Positions 27,725 through 36,619 of a stretch of DNA of 64,000 bases are shown in pieces. Position 1 is the first letter of the stretch. Each line of letters begins with the position of its first letter. The stretch lies in the NCBI GenBank assembly GCA_038141425.1, contig JAYQIC010000011.1:186001-250000 (forward strand), given 5' to 3'. A model generated the notes under the pieces. That model was given only the letters and a program-made list of their open reading frames with translations, was not told the origin of the DNA and did not search any database. The DNA is from UBA7985 sp038141425 (GTDB taxonomy: Bacteria; Pseudomonadota; Alphaproteobacteria; UBA7985). Position numbers and translations under genes: made by a program.

Positions 27725-29767
27725 TCAGGCCGTTTCAGCCAGTTTGGCCTTTGGCTCGGTTTGCGGGCCCACCTTTTGACCAGACACAGAACCGAATGCG
27801 GCATCTGTCACGTCTGCGCCAATGGCTTCGCTTGCATCGTGATCCGAGTTCGTGCGCCGTTGCTGGGTCGCGCGGTCGCCCTGCCTCCGGCGCACAAACT
27901 GCAGCAGCGCACCGAGCGCCGCCGGGGTCATGCCCTGGATCCGCGAAGCGCGGCCGAGCGTTTCAGGACGGGCGGCCTCGAGCTTTTCCCGGATCTCGTT
28001 CGACAGCGAGCCAATGGCAGCGTAGTCGAGATCCGCTGGCAGGTGGATTTCCTGCTCCGAGCGCAGGGCGGCGACCTCCTGCTCCTGCCTGTCGAGATAG
28101 CCTGAGTAGACCGCCGCGATTTCGATCTGCTCAGCAACGTCGGCGCGCCGGCCCTGCCGCGCCGGGAAAGCAGCCTCGAGCTGTTGCAGATCGACGGCCT
28201 TCATCGACAGCATATCCAGCGCAGTGCGGGGACGGCCATCGAGCTTGACCGGAAAACCCCGTGCAGCCCAGGCATTGGGGCTCTGGCTGATGCCCGCGAA
28301 CCGCTCGAAGCCATCAGCGATAGCAGCTTGTTTCACGTGAAACGCCTCGGCGCGGGCAGGTCGGATCAAACCGAGCTCCAAGCCGAGTGGGGTGAGCCGT
28401 TGATCAGCGTTATCGGCGCGCAGCCTCAAGCGGAACTCCGCCCGGCTGGTAAACATGCGGTACGGCTCTGCCGTGCCTCGGGTCACCAGATCGTCGATCA
28501 TCACCCCGATATAGCCTTCGTGCCGGCCGATTCGCAGGCGTTCCGGTCCACCACCCGCCTGAAGCGCTGCGTTGGCGCCAGCAACAAGGCCCTGCGCCGC
28601 TGCTTCCTCGTAGCCGGTGGTGCCGTTGATTTGCCCGGCGAGGAACAGCCCCGGCACCCGCTTGGTCTGCAGCGTATCCTGCAGCTCGCGGGCGTCGACG
28701 AAATCGTACTCAACGGCGTAGCCAGGCCGGATGATCCGGGCGCGCTCCAAACCCGGGATCGTGGCCAGCATGGCGGCCTGAACCCCGGCAGGCAGCGACG
28801 TAGAAATGCCGTTCGGGTAGACCTTGTGATCGTCGAGGCCTTCTGGCTCGAGGAAAATCTGGTGACGTGGTTTGTCGGCGAAGCGCACCACCTTGTCCTC
28901 GATCGAGGGGCAATAGCGGGGGCCCTGCCCGTCTATCGCGCCCGAGTAGACCGCGGAAAGGTGGAGATTTTCCTCGATCAGGCGGTGGGTCGCCGGCGTG
29001 GTGAAGGTCACTCCGCAGTCCACCTGCGGCACGGTAATTTCGTCGGTCATCGTCGAAAACGGGACCAGCACCGGGTCCGGCGGCTGCACGTCGAGCCCGG
29101 CCCAGTCGATGGTGCGGGCGTCGAGCCGTGCGGGCGTGCCTGTCTTAAGGCGACCCAGCGCGAAGCCGAGGCGGTCGATAGTCTCAGCCAGTGCGACAGA
29201 CGGTGCCTCCCCTGCCCGCCCCTCAAAGGCCACAGCGTCACCAACAAAGGTTTTGCCGCGCAGGAAGGTTCCGGTAGTGATCACCAGCGCCGGAGCGGAA
29301 ACCATCACGCCCTGATCCGTGGTCAGTCCGGCCATCGCGCCCTTGTCGTCGAGGATGATATCGTCGGCCCCAGCCTCAATCACCGTCAGCCTGTTCTCCG
29401 CTTGCAGCAGGGTCTGGATCGCCTCGCGGTAAAGGCGCCTGTCGGTCTGTGAGCGCGGCCCCCTGACGGCGGGGCCCTTTGAGGCATTGAGCATGCGGAA
29501 TTGGATACCTGCCTGATCGATGGCGCGACCCATGAGGCCGTCGAGCGCATCGATCTCACGGACCAGATGGCCCTTGCCCAGACCGCCGATCGCTGGATTG
29601 CAGGACATCTCACCGACGGTTTGCCACTGGTGGGTCACCAGCCCGACCTCGGCTCCCAAACGCGCTGCTGCAGCGGCGGCTTCCGTGCCAGCGTGACCAC
29701 CGCCGACGACAATCACGTCGAAGCGCAGGCCCGGGGGCAAGGACTGGTCGCGGGCGTAGAGTTTCAC
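27725..29767 (-). CDS. mnmG: tRNA uridine 5-carboxymethylaminomethyl modification enzyme MnmG (GidA)
   Basis: FAD-dependent partner of MnmE in making cmnm5U34 in tRNA. 680 residues. FDVIVVGGGHAGTEAAAAAARLG binds FAD; EMSCNPAIGGLGKGHLVREIDALDG and QFRMLNASKGPAVRGPRSQTDR are signature stretches; GQINGTTGYEEAAAQGLVAGANA is near the middle. The C-terminal helical domain ends in ASRIQGMTPAALGALLQFVRR, then an unusual polar tail of about 50 residues not found in most homologues. The start is GTG 29765-29767: AGGAG stands about eight bases upstream, and the GTG is inside the parS-like palindrome at 29760-29775. Confidence 0.95.
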   Translation of the reverse strand: MKLYARDQSLPPGLRFDVIVVGGGHAGTEAAAAAARLGAEVGLVTHQWQTVGEMSCNPAIGGLGKGHLVREIDALDGLMGRAIDQAGIQFRMLNASKGPAVRGPRSQTDRRLYREAIQTLLQAENRLTVIEAGADDIILDDKGAMAGLTTDQGVMVSAPALVITTGTFLRGKTFVGDAVAFEGRAGEAPSVALAETIDRLGFALGRLKTGTPARLDARTIDWAGLDVQPPDPVLVPFSTMTDEITVPQVDCGVTFTTPATHRLIEENLHLSAVYSGAIDGQGPRYCPSIEDKVVRFADKPRHQIFLEPEGLDDHKVYPNGISTSLPAGVQAAMLATIPGLERARIIRPGYAVEYDFVDARELQDTLQTKRVPGLFLAGQINGTTGYEEAAAQGLVAGANAALQAGGGPERLRIGRHEGYIGVMIDDLVTRGTAEPYRMFTSRAEFRLRLRADNADQRLTPLGLELGLIRPARAEAFHVKQAAIADGFERFAGISQSPNAWAARGFPVKLDGRPRTALDMLSMKAVDLQQLEAAFPARQGRRADVAEQIEIAAVYSGYLDRQEQEVAALRSEQEIHLPADLDYAAIGSLSNEIREKLEAARPETLGRASRIQGMTPAALGALLQFVRRRQGDRATQQRRTNSDHDASEAIGADVTDAAFGSVSGQKVGPQTEPKAKLAETA
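28329..28344. promoter_or_regulatory. parS-like site inside mnmG
   Basis: TGTTTCACGTGAAACG matches the general bacterial parS consensus (TGTTTCACGTGAAACA) in 15 of 16 positions, with a perfect 14-base palindrome at 28330-28343. It lies in the mnmG coding sequence, 2.2 kb from parB, where ParB-parS systems usually have their sites. Confidence 0.85.
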
Positions 29768-29775
29768 GTGAAACA
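29760..29775. promoter_or_regulatory. parS-like site overlapping the mnmG start codon
   Basis: AGTTTCACGTGAAACA matches parS in 15 of 16 positions; the palindrome GTTTCACGTGAAAC is at 29761-29774. The GTG start of mnmG is the CAC of this palindrome on the plus strand, so ParB nucleation and mnmG translation or transcription share the same bases. Confidence 0.85.
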
Positions 29776-29839
29776 GCTCCTGAAGGGGTGAAAGTCAGAG
29801 CGCGGAAGCGCTTATCGGGCTTTTACCGGCGAAAGTGGC

Positions 29840-31266
29840 TCATTTGCCGATGCAGAATCGACTGAAAATATGATCGAGCACGTCCTCAACATCAACCGCG
29901 CCGGTAATTCGTCCAAGCGCAGCAGAGGCCTCCCGCATGCATTCGGCCAACAAAGCCAGCTCGTCTTGCGCCTGCGCCTGCTGCAGCGCTGCGACGGCAG
30001 CCCCGACGTGAAAGGCGTGGCGCTCCCGGCCCATGGCAACAAGGCGTCGAGCGCGCCTCCCTGCCCCAGCACCGCTGCCTGCACCGCGTCGAGCACAGCC
30101 TGGAGCCCCTCACCCGTTACCACCGACACACCCAAAGGAGCCGCCTGCTGCCCCATGGTGTCAGGGCTTGCGCGCCACAAATCCTGCTTGGTAGCCACCC
30201 GCAACACGCGCGCCTGATCGAGCGAGGCGGCAATCTCAGGCGCTTCACCACGCTCATCGACCAGCCAAAGCACCAGATCGGCCTGCTCTGCGGCCTGACG
30301 TGCGCGGTCAACGCCCAGGGCTTCGATGGTATCGCTGGTCTCCCGCAGGCCTGCGGTATCGACGAAATTCACCAGAAAGCCACCCAGATCGACCGGCACT
30401 GAAATCGTGTCCCGCGTGGTCCCGGCAATGTCCGAGACAATCGCCACATCCCGCGCCGCAAGCGCGTTGAGCAGGGACGACTTACCGACATTGGGCAAAC
30501 CAAGCAGGGCAACACTGAAGCCGTCACGCACCTGCGCAGCCAAGCGGTGCGATGCTTCAGTGCGGGACGCCATCTCGGTGGCCAGCGCGCCAGCCCGAGC
30601 CCTGACAGTCGGGAAGAAGTCCTCGGGCAGGTCTTCGTCGGGAAAGTCGATCCAGGCTTCGGTCTCTCCGCGCAGCGCGATGATATCCGAACGCCATTCC
30701 TCCACCTGCTGGGAAAGAGCGCCCCCAAGCTGCCGCAGCGACAGGCGCCGCTGGGCTTCGGTCTGGGCGTCGATGAGGTCACCCAGACCCTCGACAGCCG
30801 CAAGGTCGAGTTTGCCGCGCAGAAAAGCCCGATGCGTGAACTCTCCCGCCTCGGCGGGCCGCAGGCCGTCCAGTTGCCCCAGCCGCGCAAGAACCGCGCG
30901 CATCACCGCCGGTGAGCCGTGAACATGCAGTTCGACCACATCTTCACCAGTGAAGGAGTTTGGGCCCGGAAACCAGACCACCATGCCTTCATCGAGCAAG
31001 CTACCCTCGGCGTCGAACAGGTTGGCGCGCTGGAGCGCCCTCGGCGCGGGAGCGGGCCGTAACGGCGCAGTCGCCGGCGCTGGCGTCACGCCATCGCTGC
31101 TGCCATCGCTCGAAGTGCTGCTGTCGCTGTCCGCACTGTCCAACCGACTGCCCGTCAACAGGGCAGCGAGCGCCGGTCCCGCATTCGGTCCGGAGATGCG
31201 GACCACAGCCACGCCGGCGCGACCACTGCCGGACGAGAGGGCGAATATGGTGTCCGAAGCGCTCAC
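29840..31266 (-). CDS. mnmE: tRNA modification GTPase MnmE (frameshifted)
   Basis: G-protein partner of MnmG. ATG 31266. The N-terminal tetrahydrofolate domain has TIFALSSGSGRAGVAVVRISGP, then an insertion of about 40 residues (a D/S-rich run and an A/P-rich run, near residues 40-80), and DEGMVVWFPGPNSFTGEDVVELHVHG. The GTPase domain has GLPNVGKSSLLNAL, AIVSDIAGTTRDTI and FVDTAGLRET. A frameshift near 30036 shifts the C-terminus, which reads ITGAVDVEDVLDHIFSRFCIGK in the corrected frame; the CIGK end is the family hallmark. Immediately downstream of rho and upstream of mnmG. Confidence 0.92.
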
Positions 31267-31315
31267 GTCGCGATCAGCCTGCCACCCTCAGGAGACGGTT
31301 GAGCGGCCGTGGCCG

Positions 31316-32572
31316 CTATTGGTTCATGGAGAGGAAGAAATCCTCGTTCGACTTGGAAGTCCGCAGCTTATCGAGCAGGAATTCCATAGCGTCGACCGGC
31401 CCCATGGGCATGAGAATCCGCCGCAGGACCCACATCTTGGCCAGCTCGCCGCGCTCGACCAGTTGCTCTTCCTTACGGGTACCGGATGCGCCGATGTCGA
31501 TTGCGGGATAGGTCCGCTTATCGGCCAGCTTGCGGTCGAGCACGATTTCCGAGTTACCCGTGCCCTTGAATTCCTCGAAGATCACCTTGTCCATCATCGA
31601 GCCGGTATCGATCAGCGCCGTACCGACGATGGTCAGCGAGCCGCCCTCTTCGATGTTCCGCGCTGCACCGAAGAAGCGCTTGGGGCGCTGCATGGCGTTG
31701 GCGTCGACACCACCGGTCAGGACCTTACCCGACGACGGCACCACGGTGTTGTAGGCGCGGGCAAGGCGCGTGATCGAGTCCAGCAGGATCACCACGTCTT
31801 TCTTGTGCTCAACCAAGCGCTTAGCGCGCTCGATCACCATCTCAGAGACCTGTACATGCCGGGTGGCCGGCTCGTCGAAGGTCGAGGAAATGACCTCACC
31901 ATTCACCGAACGCTGCATGTCCGTCACTTCCTCCGGGCGCTCATCGATCAGCAGAACGATCAGGTAAGCCTCTGGATTATTTCGGGAAATACTGTCTGCG
32001 ATGGTCTGCAGCATCATGGTTTTACCGGTGCGCGGCGGCGCGACGACCAGCGCGCGCTGGCCCTTGCCGATGGGGCTGACCAGATCGATGACCCGTCCGG
32101 TCATGTTCTTGTTGGTCGGATCTTCGAGCTCGAGCTTCAGCCGCTCATCTGGATAGAGCGGGGTCAGCGAGTCAAAGTTCACCCGGGTCCGGGTCGAGCC
32201 AGGATCTTCGAAGTTGATGGTATTGACCTTGCTCAGCGCGAAATAGCGTTCATTGTCCCGCGGGGCGCGGATTTCACCATCGACGCTGTCGCCGGTGCGC
32301 AGACCGAATTTCCGGATCGTTGTCGGCGATACGTAGATGTCATCGGCGCCAGCGAGATAGTTGGCCTCGGGCGAGCGCAGAAAGCCGAATCCGTCCTGCA
32401 GGACTTCGATCACCCCGCCGCCAAAAATAGCTTCATCGTTCTCGGCCACTGCTTTGAGGATGGCGAACATCAGCTCCTGCTTGCGCATGGAGGCGACGTT
32501 GTCGATTTCCATGTCCTCGGCCATGTCGATGAGCTGGACAGGGGTTTTCTGCTTCAAGTCTTCAAGATGCAT
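31316..32572 (-). CDS. rho: Transcription termination factor Rho
   Basis: Hexameric RNA-dependent ATPase helicase. 418 residues, intact. The N-terminus MHLEDLKQKTPVQLIDMAEDM, the primary RNA-binding cold-shock-like domain (VIEVLQDGFGFLRSPEANYLAGADDIYVS), Walker A APPRTGKTMMLQTIA, the Q-loop and R-loop region LDSITRLARAYNTVVPSSGKVLTGGVDANAM, and the C-terminal KRTYPAIDIGASGTRKEE...RRILMPMGPVDAMEFLL are all present. It precedes mnmE with 49 bases between. Confidence 0.97.
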   Translation of the reverse strand: MHLEDLKQKTPVQLIDMAEDMEIDNVASMRKQELMFAILKAVAENDEAIFGGGVIEVLQDGFGFLRSPEANYLAGADDIYVSPTTIRKFGLRTGDSVDGEIRAPRDNERYFALSKVNTINFEDPGSTRTRVNFDSLTPLYPDERLKLELEDPTNKNMTGRVIDLVSPIGKGQRALVVAPPRTGKTMMLQTIADSISRNNPEAYLIVLLIDERPEEVTDMQRSVNGEVISSTFDEPATRHVQVSEMVIERAKRLVEHKKDVVILLDSITRLARAYNTVVPSSGKVLTGGVDANAMQRPKRFFGAARNIEEGGSLTIVGTALIDTGSMMDKVIFEEFKGTGNSEIVLDRKLADKRTYPAIDIGASGTRKEEQLVERGELAKMWVLRRILMPMGPVDAMEFLLDKLRTSKSNEDFFLSMNQ

Positions 32573-32908
32573 GGGATCTGTTGGTTATCCGTTTGGGATG
32601 AACGCGGCCCGCAGACAGACTGATCTCGCAAGCGCGTATGGCCACAGCAAAGGGCCTGAGAAACAAAACCGAGAAGCGTGGATGCAAACAAACAAGTCGT
32701 TACGGACATCTCGGCGGGGATCTGGGAGAAGGGTCGCGCCACGAACGGGGACCATCAGGGAAACCGGCACGGGCAACAGAAGCCCTGCGCACACCCCGAC
32801 ATAGGCAGACCAGCGGCAGCTGTCAATGTTGGCATAGTAGCGGTCGAGGCTGGCGTGCCCTCAAGCCCGGTCGGCGCGAGGGCTGATCCAGCCCCCTCGA
32901 TCAACGCC
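32573..32908. other. Intergenic region between hemJ and rho
   Basis: 336 bases. Several short open frames overlap here on both strands but none has recognisable protein character, so I see no gene. It should hold the rho promoter and leader; I cannot point to a convincing -35/-10 pair or a terminator. Confidence 0.5.
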
Positions 32909-33370
32909 TCAGAACAGGCCTTGGAAAGGTTTGATGACCACCAGCGCCACGATCAGAATGATCAGAACAAACGGAATTTCATTGAAGATACGGTAGAAGC
33001 GCGAAGGCTGCGTGTTGGCATCCTCGGCAAACTGCCGAACGTAGCGCGACTGCATCCCGGTCATCCCGCTGAGCACGATCACCAGCACGAACTTGGCGAT
33101 GAACCAGAACTCGCGCGCAGAGGTGATCCCGTTCATCTCCCAGTAGACTACCATGCCCAGACCAGCGAGCCACGTGACCGCCATCGCCGGATTGATGATG
33201 GTCCGCAGCAGGCGTCGTTCCATCACCTTAAAGGTTTCGGACTTGTCCGAGCCAACCTCAGCATCGGCGTGATAGACGAACAGGCGCGGCAGATAGAGCA
33301 GCCCGGCCATCCATGCGATCACAGCAACGATATGCAGCGTCTTGAGGGATAGAAACAGCATTTCCATCAC
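32909..33370 (-). CDS. hemJ: Protoporphyrinogen IX oxidase HemJ
   Basis: Oxygen-independent heme-synthesis oxidase of the membrane, common in alphaproteobacteria that lack HemG and HemY. 153 residues. Four hydrophobic segments; LKTLHIVAVIAWMAGLLYLPRLFVYHAD, SETFKVMERRLLRTIINPAMAVTWL, and FYRIFNEIPFVLIILIVALVVIKPF follow the family. Two positions that are usually His (WLHxK and YHG) are Ile and Thr here (WFIAK, MTG), although the first His and the tyrosine-histidine pair of helix one are kept. Stands between rho and hemE, the usual order. Confidence 0.9.
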   Translation of the reverse strand: MMEMLFLSLKTLHIVAVIAWMAGLLYLPRLFVYHADAEVGSDKSETFKVMERRLLRTIINPAMAVTWLAGLGMVVYWEMNGITSAREFWFIAKFVLVIVLSGMTGMQSRYVRQFAEDANTQPSRFYRIFNEIPFVLIILIVALVVIKPFQGLF

Positions 33371-33431
33371 ATTTTTCCCTTATATATCAATATGATATTG
33401 GCGTATGATCACGCCTGATCAGGCTACAGGT

Positions 33432-34478
33432 TTAACCCCTGATTGTCTCCAGTACCGCATGAACAGCGTCTGGATCGGTCTCCTTGAGGATGCCATGGCC
33501 GAGGTTGAACACGTGACTGCGCGTGCGCGGCACCGCATCGAGCACAGCCCGGGTCGCCTGCTGGATCTCTCCCCTGCCCGCCAGCAACCGGCCAGGATCC
33601 AGATTACCCTGCACCGCGCTGAACGGCAGCGCAGCAGCCCACGACAGATCATCAGCAAAATCGACCTGCAGCGTCACCAACGGATGCTGTCCTGCCAGCG
33701 CCTGAGCCGCAAAAGGTGCCCGCCGGGGGAACAGGATCACGGGAACATTCGGATGCGCCTCTCGGATCCGCCCGGTGACTGCGGCAAGCGGGCCGGCGGA
33801 CCAGTCGACCTGCGCGCGTGCATCAAGGGAACCCGCCCAGCTGTCAAACACCATGACCGCATCGGCCCCTGCGGCGATCTGTGCGATGAGATGGTCGGCG
33901 ACAGAGCGGATCAGCAAATCCATGAGCGCGCCAAACTGCGCCGGCGCGCCGTAGGCCATGGCCTTGGTCTGCGCGTAACTCTTGCTGGCACCGCCTTCGA
34001 TCATATAAGTGGCCAGCGTCCAGGGCGCGCCAGCAAAGCCAATCAGCGTTGTTTCAGACGGCAGGTCGGCACGAATCAGCCCCAGCGCGGTATAGGCTGG
34101 CGCCAACATGCCAGCAGCCTCGCCTGCCTCCAGGCGATAAGCCATGGACGCCAGTTCGGGCAAGCGACCCAGCACCGGACCTTCGCCCGCGCTGAAATGC
34201 AGGTCCTGCCCCAGCGCTCGGGGAATGGTCAGAATGTCGGAGAACAGGATCGAGCCGTCGAAGCCGTAGCGCCGGATCGGCTGCAGCGTTACTTCCGTTG
34301 CCGCCGCCGGATCGTCGCAAAGGTCCAGAAAGCCGCCCTTGTCGGCACGCAGCTGCCGGTACTCCGGCAGGTACCGACCAGCCTGCCGCATCAGCCACGC
34401 CGGGCGCGGCCACTGTGGCTCGCCGCGTAAAGAAGCAAGGAGCGGTTTGTCAGCGGGGGCTTGAGAGATCATGGCCAT
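33432..34478 (-). CDS. hemE: Uroporphyrinogen decarboxylase HemE
   Basis: Decarboxylates uroporphyrinogen III to coproporphyrinogen III. 348 residues, intact. PAWLMRQAGRYLPEYR with the active-site arginines, GSILFSDILTIPRALG, FAGAPWTLATYMIEGGASKSY, VMVFDSWAGSLD and FNLGHGILKETDPDAV are all present. Start at ATG 34476-34478, with ATG two codons later as an alternative. Oriented away from the candidate origin, as in Caulobacter, where hemE borders Cori. Confidence 0.97.
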   Translation of the reverse strand: MAMISQAPADKPLLASLRGEPQWPRPAWLMRQAGRYLPEYRQLRADKGGFLDLCDDPAAATEVTLQPIRRYGFDGSILFSDILTIPRALGQDLHFSAGEGPVLGRLPELASMAYRLEAGEAAGMLAPAYTALGLIRADLPSETTLIGFAGAPWTLATYMIEGGASKSYAQTKAMAYGAPAQFGALMDLLIRSVADHLIAQIAAGADAVMVFDSWAGSLDARAQVDWSAGPLAAVTGRIREAHPNVPVILFPRRAPFAAQALAGQHPLVTLQVDFADDLSWAAALPFSAVQGNLDPGRLLAGRGEIQQATRAVLDAVPRTRSHVFNLGHGILKETDPDAVHAVLETIRG

Positions 34479-35104
34479 GAACTGCGCGGTTGGCGGGTAA
34501 AAGACAAGTCGGGCGTGTTCAAGGCTGGATCAGGCCAGATGCACGACCATCGCCGTGACATGCCGTATCAGGCGCAGGCTTAATGGCTCCGCTCAAACAA
34601 AACAAAGTTTAAAAAATAGGATGTAGATGTAGTTGTACGGGGCCGGAATTGGGGATTATTGCTTTTCCCGGACTTTCCCACATTCGAACGACTCTGGCGT
34701 TATGCGATGCATGTTGGATGAAGAAGGCCTTGAATCTGCTGGCGAAGGTCTGAATGTGGTGCCTGTATTTGAGGCGCCTGATCGTCCTGCACTGATCACT
34801 TGTCCGATGGATTCACAGGCACCCGGGAATTCTCATCCACGGTTGAAAACGGGACTGTGAACGGCGAACTGTCCCCGGTATAAGAAAACCACTCAGACCC
34901 ATCCCCAACTTGAGGTACGGGTTAAGCACAGGCTGATCTGGATAAGTCGCATAATCTGAGGGACTCGAGTCGCTCACCAGAGTGCTTTCAGAGCCAATCC
35001 GGGAGCCGGTCCGAAGCCGGGTCGAAAGCCACTTTGGGCGCTGGAACGACGGCTAAAAGCGGTTCAGTGACCGCACCAGAACGACGATCGAAAGGGCGCC
35101 TGCC
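34479..35104. other. Candidate chromosomal replication origin (oriC)
   Basis: 626-base gap between hemE (minus) and maf (plus). It is where the predominant coding strand changes. Left and right gene order is that around Caulobacter Cori (gidA, gidB, parA, parB, rho, hemE | maf, aroE, coaE, dnaQ). An AT-rich patch is at 34593-34620 (22 of 28 A/T) and could be the unwinding element. 9-mers similar to the DnaA box are TCTGGATAA at 34937-34945 (8/9), TTTCCCACA at 34674-34682 and TCATCCACG at 34833-34841 (7/9 each). CCATCCCCA at 34899 resembles the Caulobacter weak W-box (8/9). No CtrA double half-site (TTAA-N7-TTAA) was found. The short frame at 34633-34860 does not look like a gene. Confidence 0.7.
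34937..34945 (-). promoter_or_regulatory. DnaA-box-like 9-mer
   Basis: On the minus strand TTATCCAGA, eight of nine positions of the consensus TTATCCACA, inside the hemE-maf gap. It is the best DnaA-box match that I found in the candidate origin. Confidence 0.45.
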
Positions 35105-35163
35105 ATGGACGACTATGAGGATTTTCCACTACCGCCGCAGTTGGGCTGGATGGGGATCAACCG

Positions 35164-35765
35164 TTGTTGCTCGCCTCGGCCTCGCAGACACGGATGGCGA
35201 TGCTGATCGACGCCGGTCTGCCGATCATGGTCGCGCCCTCTGACATCGACGAGTCCGTGATCAAGCAGCGCGTGCGCAGTGAGGGTGGGTCCGCCAGCCA
35301 GGCTGCTGCCGAGCTGGCCGAAGCCAAGGCTGCGACCGTCTCCCATGCGCATCCCGGACAGATCACCGTCGGCGCTGACCAGATCCTCGTGCTCGAAGAC
35401 GAGCAGGGCGGGAAATCTGGTTCGACAAGCCTGAAGACCGGGGTCAGGCGCACCAGACCCTGCAAACACTCAGCGGCAAGACCCACCGGCTGATGACCGC
35501 GACCGCCGTCTGTCTGGATGGTGAGCTGCGCTGGTCGTCGCTGACCTCACCGACGCTGAGCATGCGCGCGCTTTCTGACACCTTCATCTGGGCCTATCTC
35601 GACACGCTGGGCGATGAGGCCCTGTGGTCGGTCGGCGCCTACCAGCTCGAAGGACTGGGCAGCCAGCTGTTCAAGCGCGTCGAGGGCGACTTCTTCACCA
35701 TTCTGGGACTGGACCTGACCGGATTGCTGCAGCACTTCCGCGAACACCGGGCTTTGCTGGCCTGA
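35164..35765 (+). CDS. maf: Maf-family nucleotide pyrophosphatase (frameshifted)
   Basis: Hydrolyses nucleoside triphosphates, probably modified ones. LLLASASQTRMAMLIDAGLP is the family start, in which TTG 35164 is the only start in frame; ATG 35105 lies in the next frame, so an indel may hide a longer start. APSDIDES is the basic-acidic pocket, and VGADQILVLED keeps the catalytic Asp. A frameshift near 35412 leads to DKPEDRGQA, LSGKTHRLMTATAVCLDGE, LSDTFIWAYL and GAYQLEGLGSQLFKRVEGDFFTILGL in the second frame. About 200 residues in total. First gene to the right of the candidate origin, two bases before aroE. Confidence 0.88.
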
Positions 35766-35767
35766 TC

Positions 35768-36616
35768 ATGCGAGGACAGCCCCTTCGCGCCGCCGTGGTC
35801 GGCCATCCGATCAGCCACAGCCAGTCGCCATCCATCCATGGGCACTGGTTGGAACAGTCTGGCATCGCCGGACGCTATGGTTTGCTGGACTTCGAGCCCG
35901 AGCACTTCGAACGCGATATCCGCGCGCTGGCCGAGCAAGGCTATCAGGGCGTGAACGTCACTGTACCCTTTAAGGAAGCCGCGCTGGCGCTGGCTGACGA
36001 CGCCGACGCCACCGCCCGCCAGATCGGTGCTGCGAACACGCTGGTGTTCAGCAATGGCCGGATCAGCGCCCGCAACACCGACGCCTACGGGTTCTGGGAA
36101 AATCTGCGCCCAAGCCTGAGCGACGGCATCCCCGACCGCGCCGTGGTGCTGGGGGCAGGGGGCGCAGCGCGCGCCGTCCTGGTGGCGCTGCAGGATCAGG
36201 GGGTGGGCCGCATCTGGCTGGCAAACCGGACCCTCAGCCGCGCGCAGGGCCTGGCCCACGAGTTGGCGCAGGGCGCGCAGATCGAGGCGCTGGACTGGGA
36301 CGCAGCCGAAGACTTGCTCGACCGAGAGGCCATGCCGCTGATTATTAACACCTCGTCGCGCGGGATGAAGGGCGAGAACCCGATTGCCTGCCCGCTGGCG
36401 GCACAGGGGCCGGGCACCGTCGTCAATGACATTGTCTATAACCCGCTGCAGACCGCACTGCTTGAAACCGCCACAGAGCGTGGTTGCCGGATCGTCGATG
36501 GTCTGGGCATGCTGCTGCACCAGGCACGACCGGCGTTTCAAGCCTTTTTCGGGGCACGGGTCGAGGTCGATGCCGGCCTGCGTCAGAAGGTCGAGCGCAA
36601 CATGGGATTAGTCTGA
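35768..36616 (+). CDS. aroE: Shikimate dehydrogenase AroE
   Basis: Reduces 3-dehydroshikimate with NADPH in aromatic amino acid synthesis. 282 residues from ATG 35768, which directly follows the maf stop. VVGHPISHSQSPSIH binds shikimate; NVTVPFKE has the catalytic lysine; GAANTLV, NTDAYGFW and VVLGAGGAARAVLVAL (NADP site) follow, and VDGLGMLLHQARPAFQAFFG is the C-terminal motif. Intact. Confidence 0.96.
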   Translation: MRGQPLRAAVVGHPISHSQSPSIHGHWLEQSGIAGRYGLLDFEPEHFERDIRALAEQGYQGVNVTVPFKEAALALADDADATARQIGAANTLVFSNGRISARNTDAYGFWENLRPSLSDGIPDRAVVLGAGGAARAVLVALQDQGVGRIWLANRTLSRAQGLAHELAQGAQIEALDWDAAEDLLDREAMPLIINTSSRGMKGENPIACPLAAQGPGTVVNDIVYNPLQTALLETATERGCRIVDGLGMLLHQARPAFQAFFGARVEVDAGLRQKVERNMGLV

Positions 36617-36619
36617 ATA

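Noticed and set aside
30950..32623. 557-codon open frame on the plus strand
   Set aside because: Antisense to mnmE and rho, both well supported.
34633..34860. 75-codon open frame in the hemE-maf gap
   Set aside because: No family features, unlikely codon use, and the region has origin-like signals.
34561..34960. CtrA-type TTAA-N7-TTAA sites in the origin candidate
   Set aside because: Only isolated TTAA half-sites were found.
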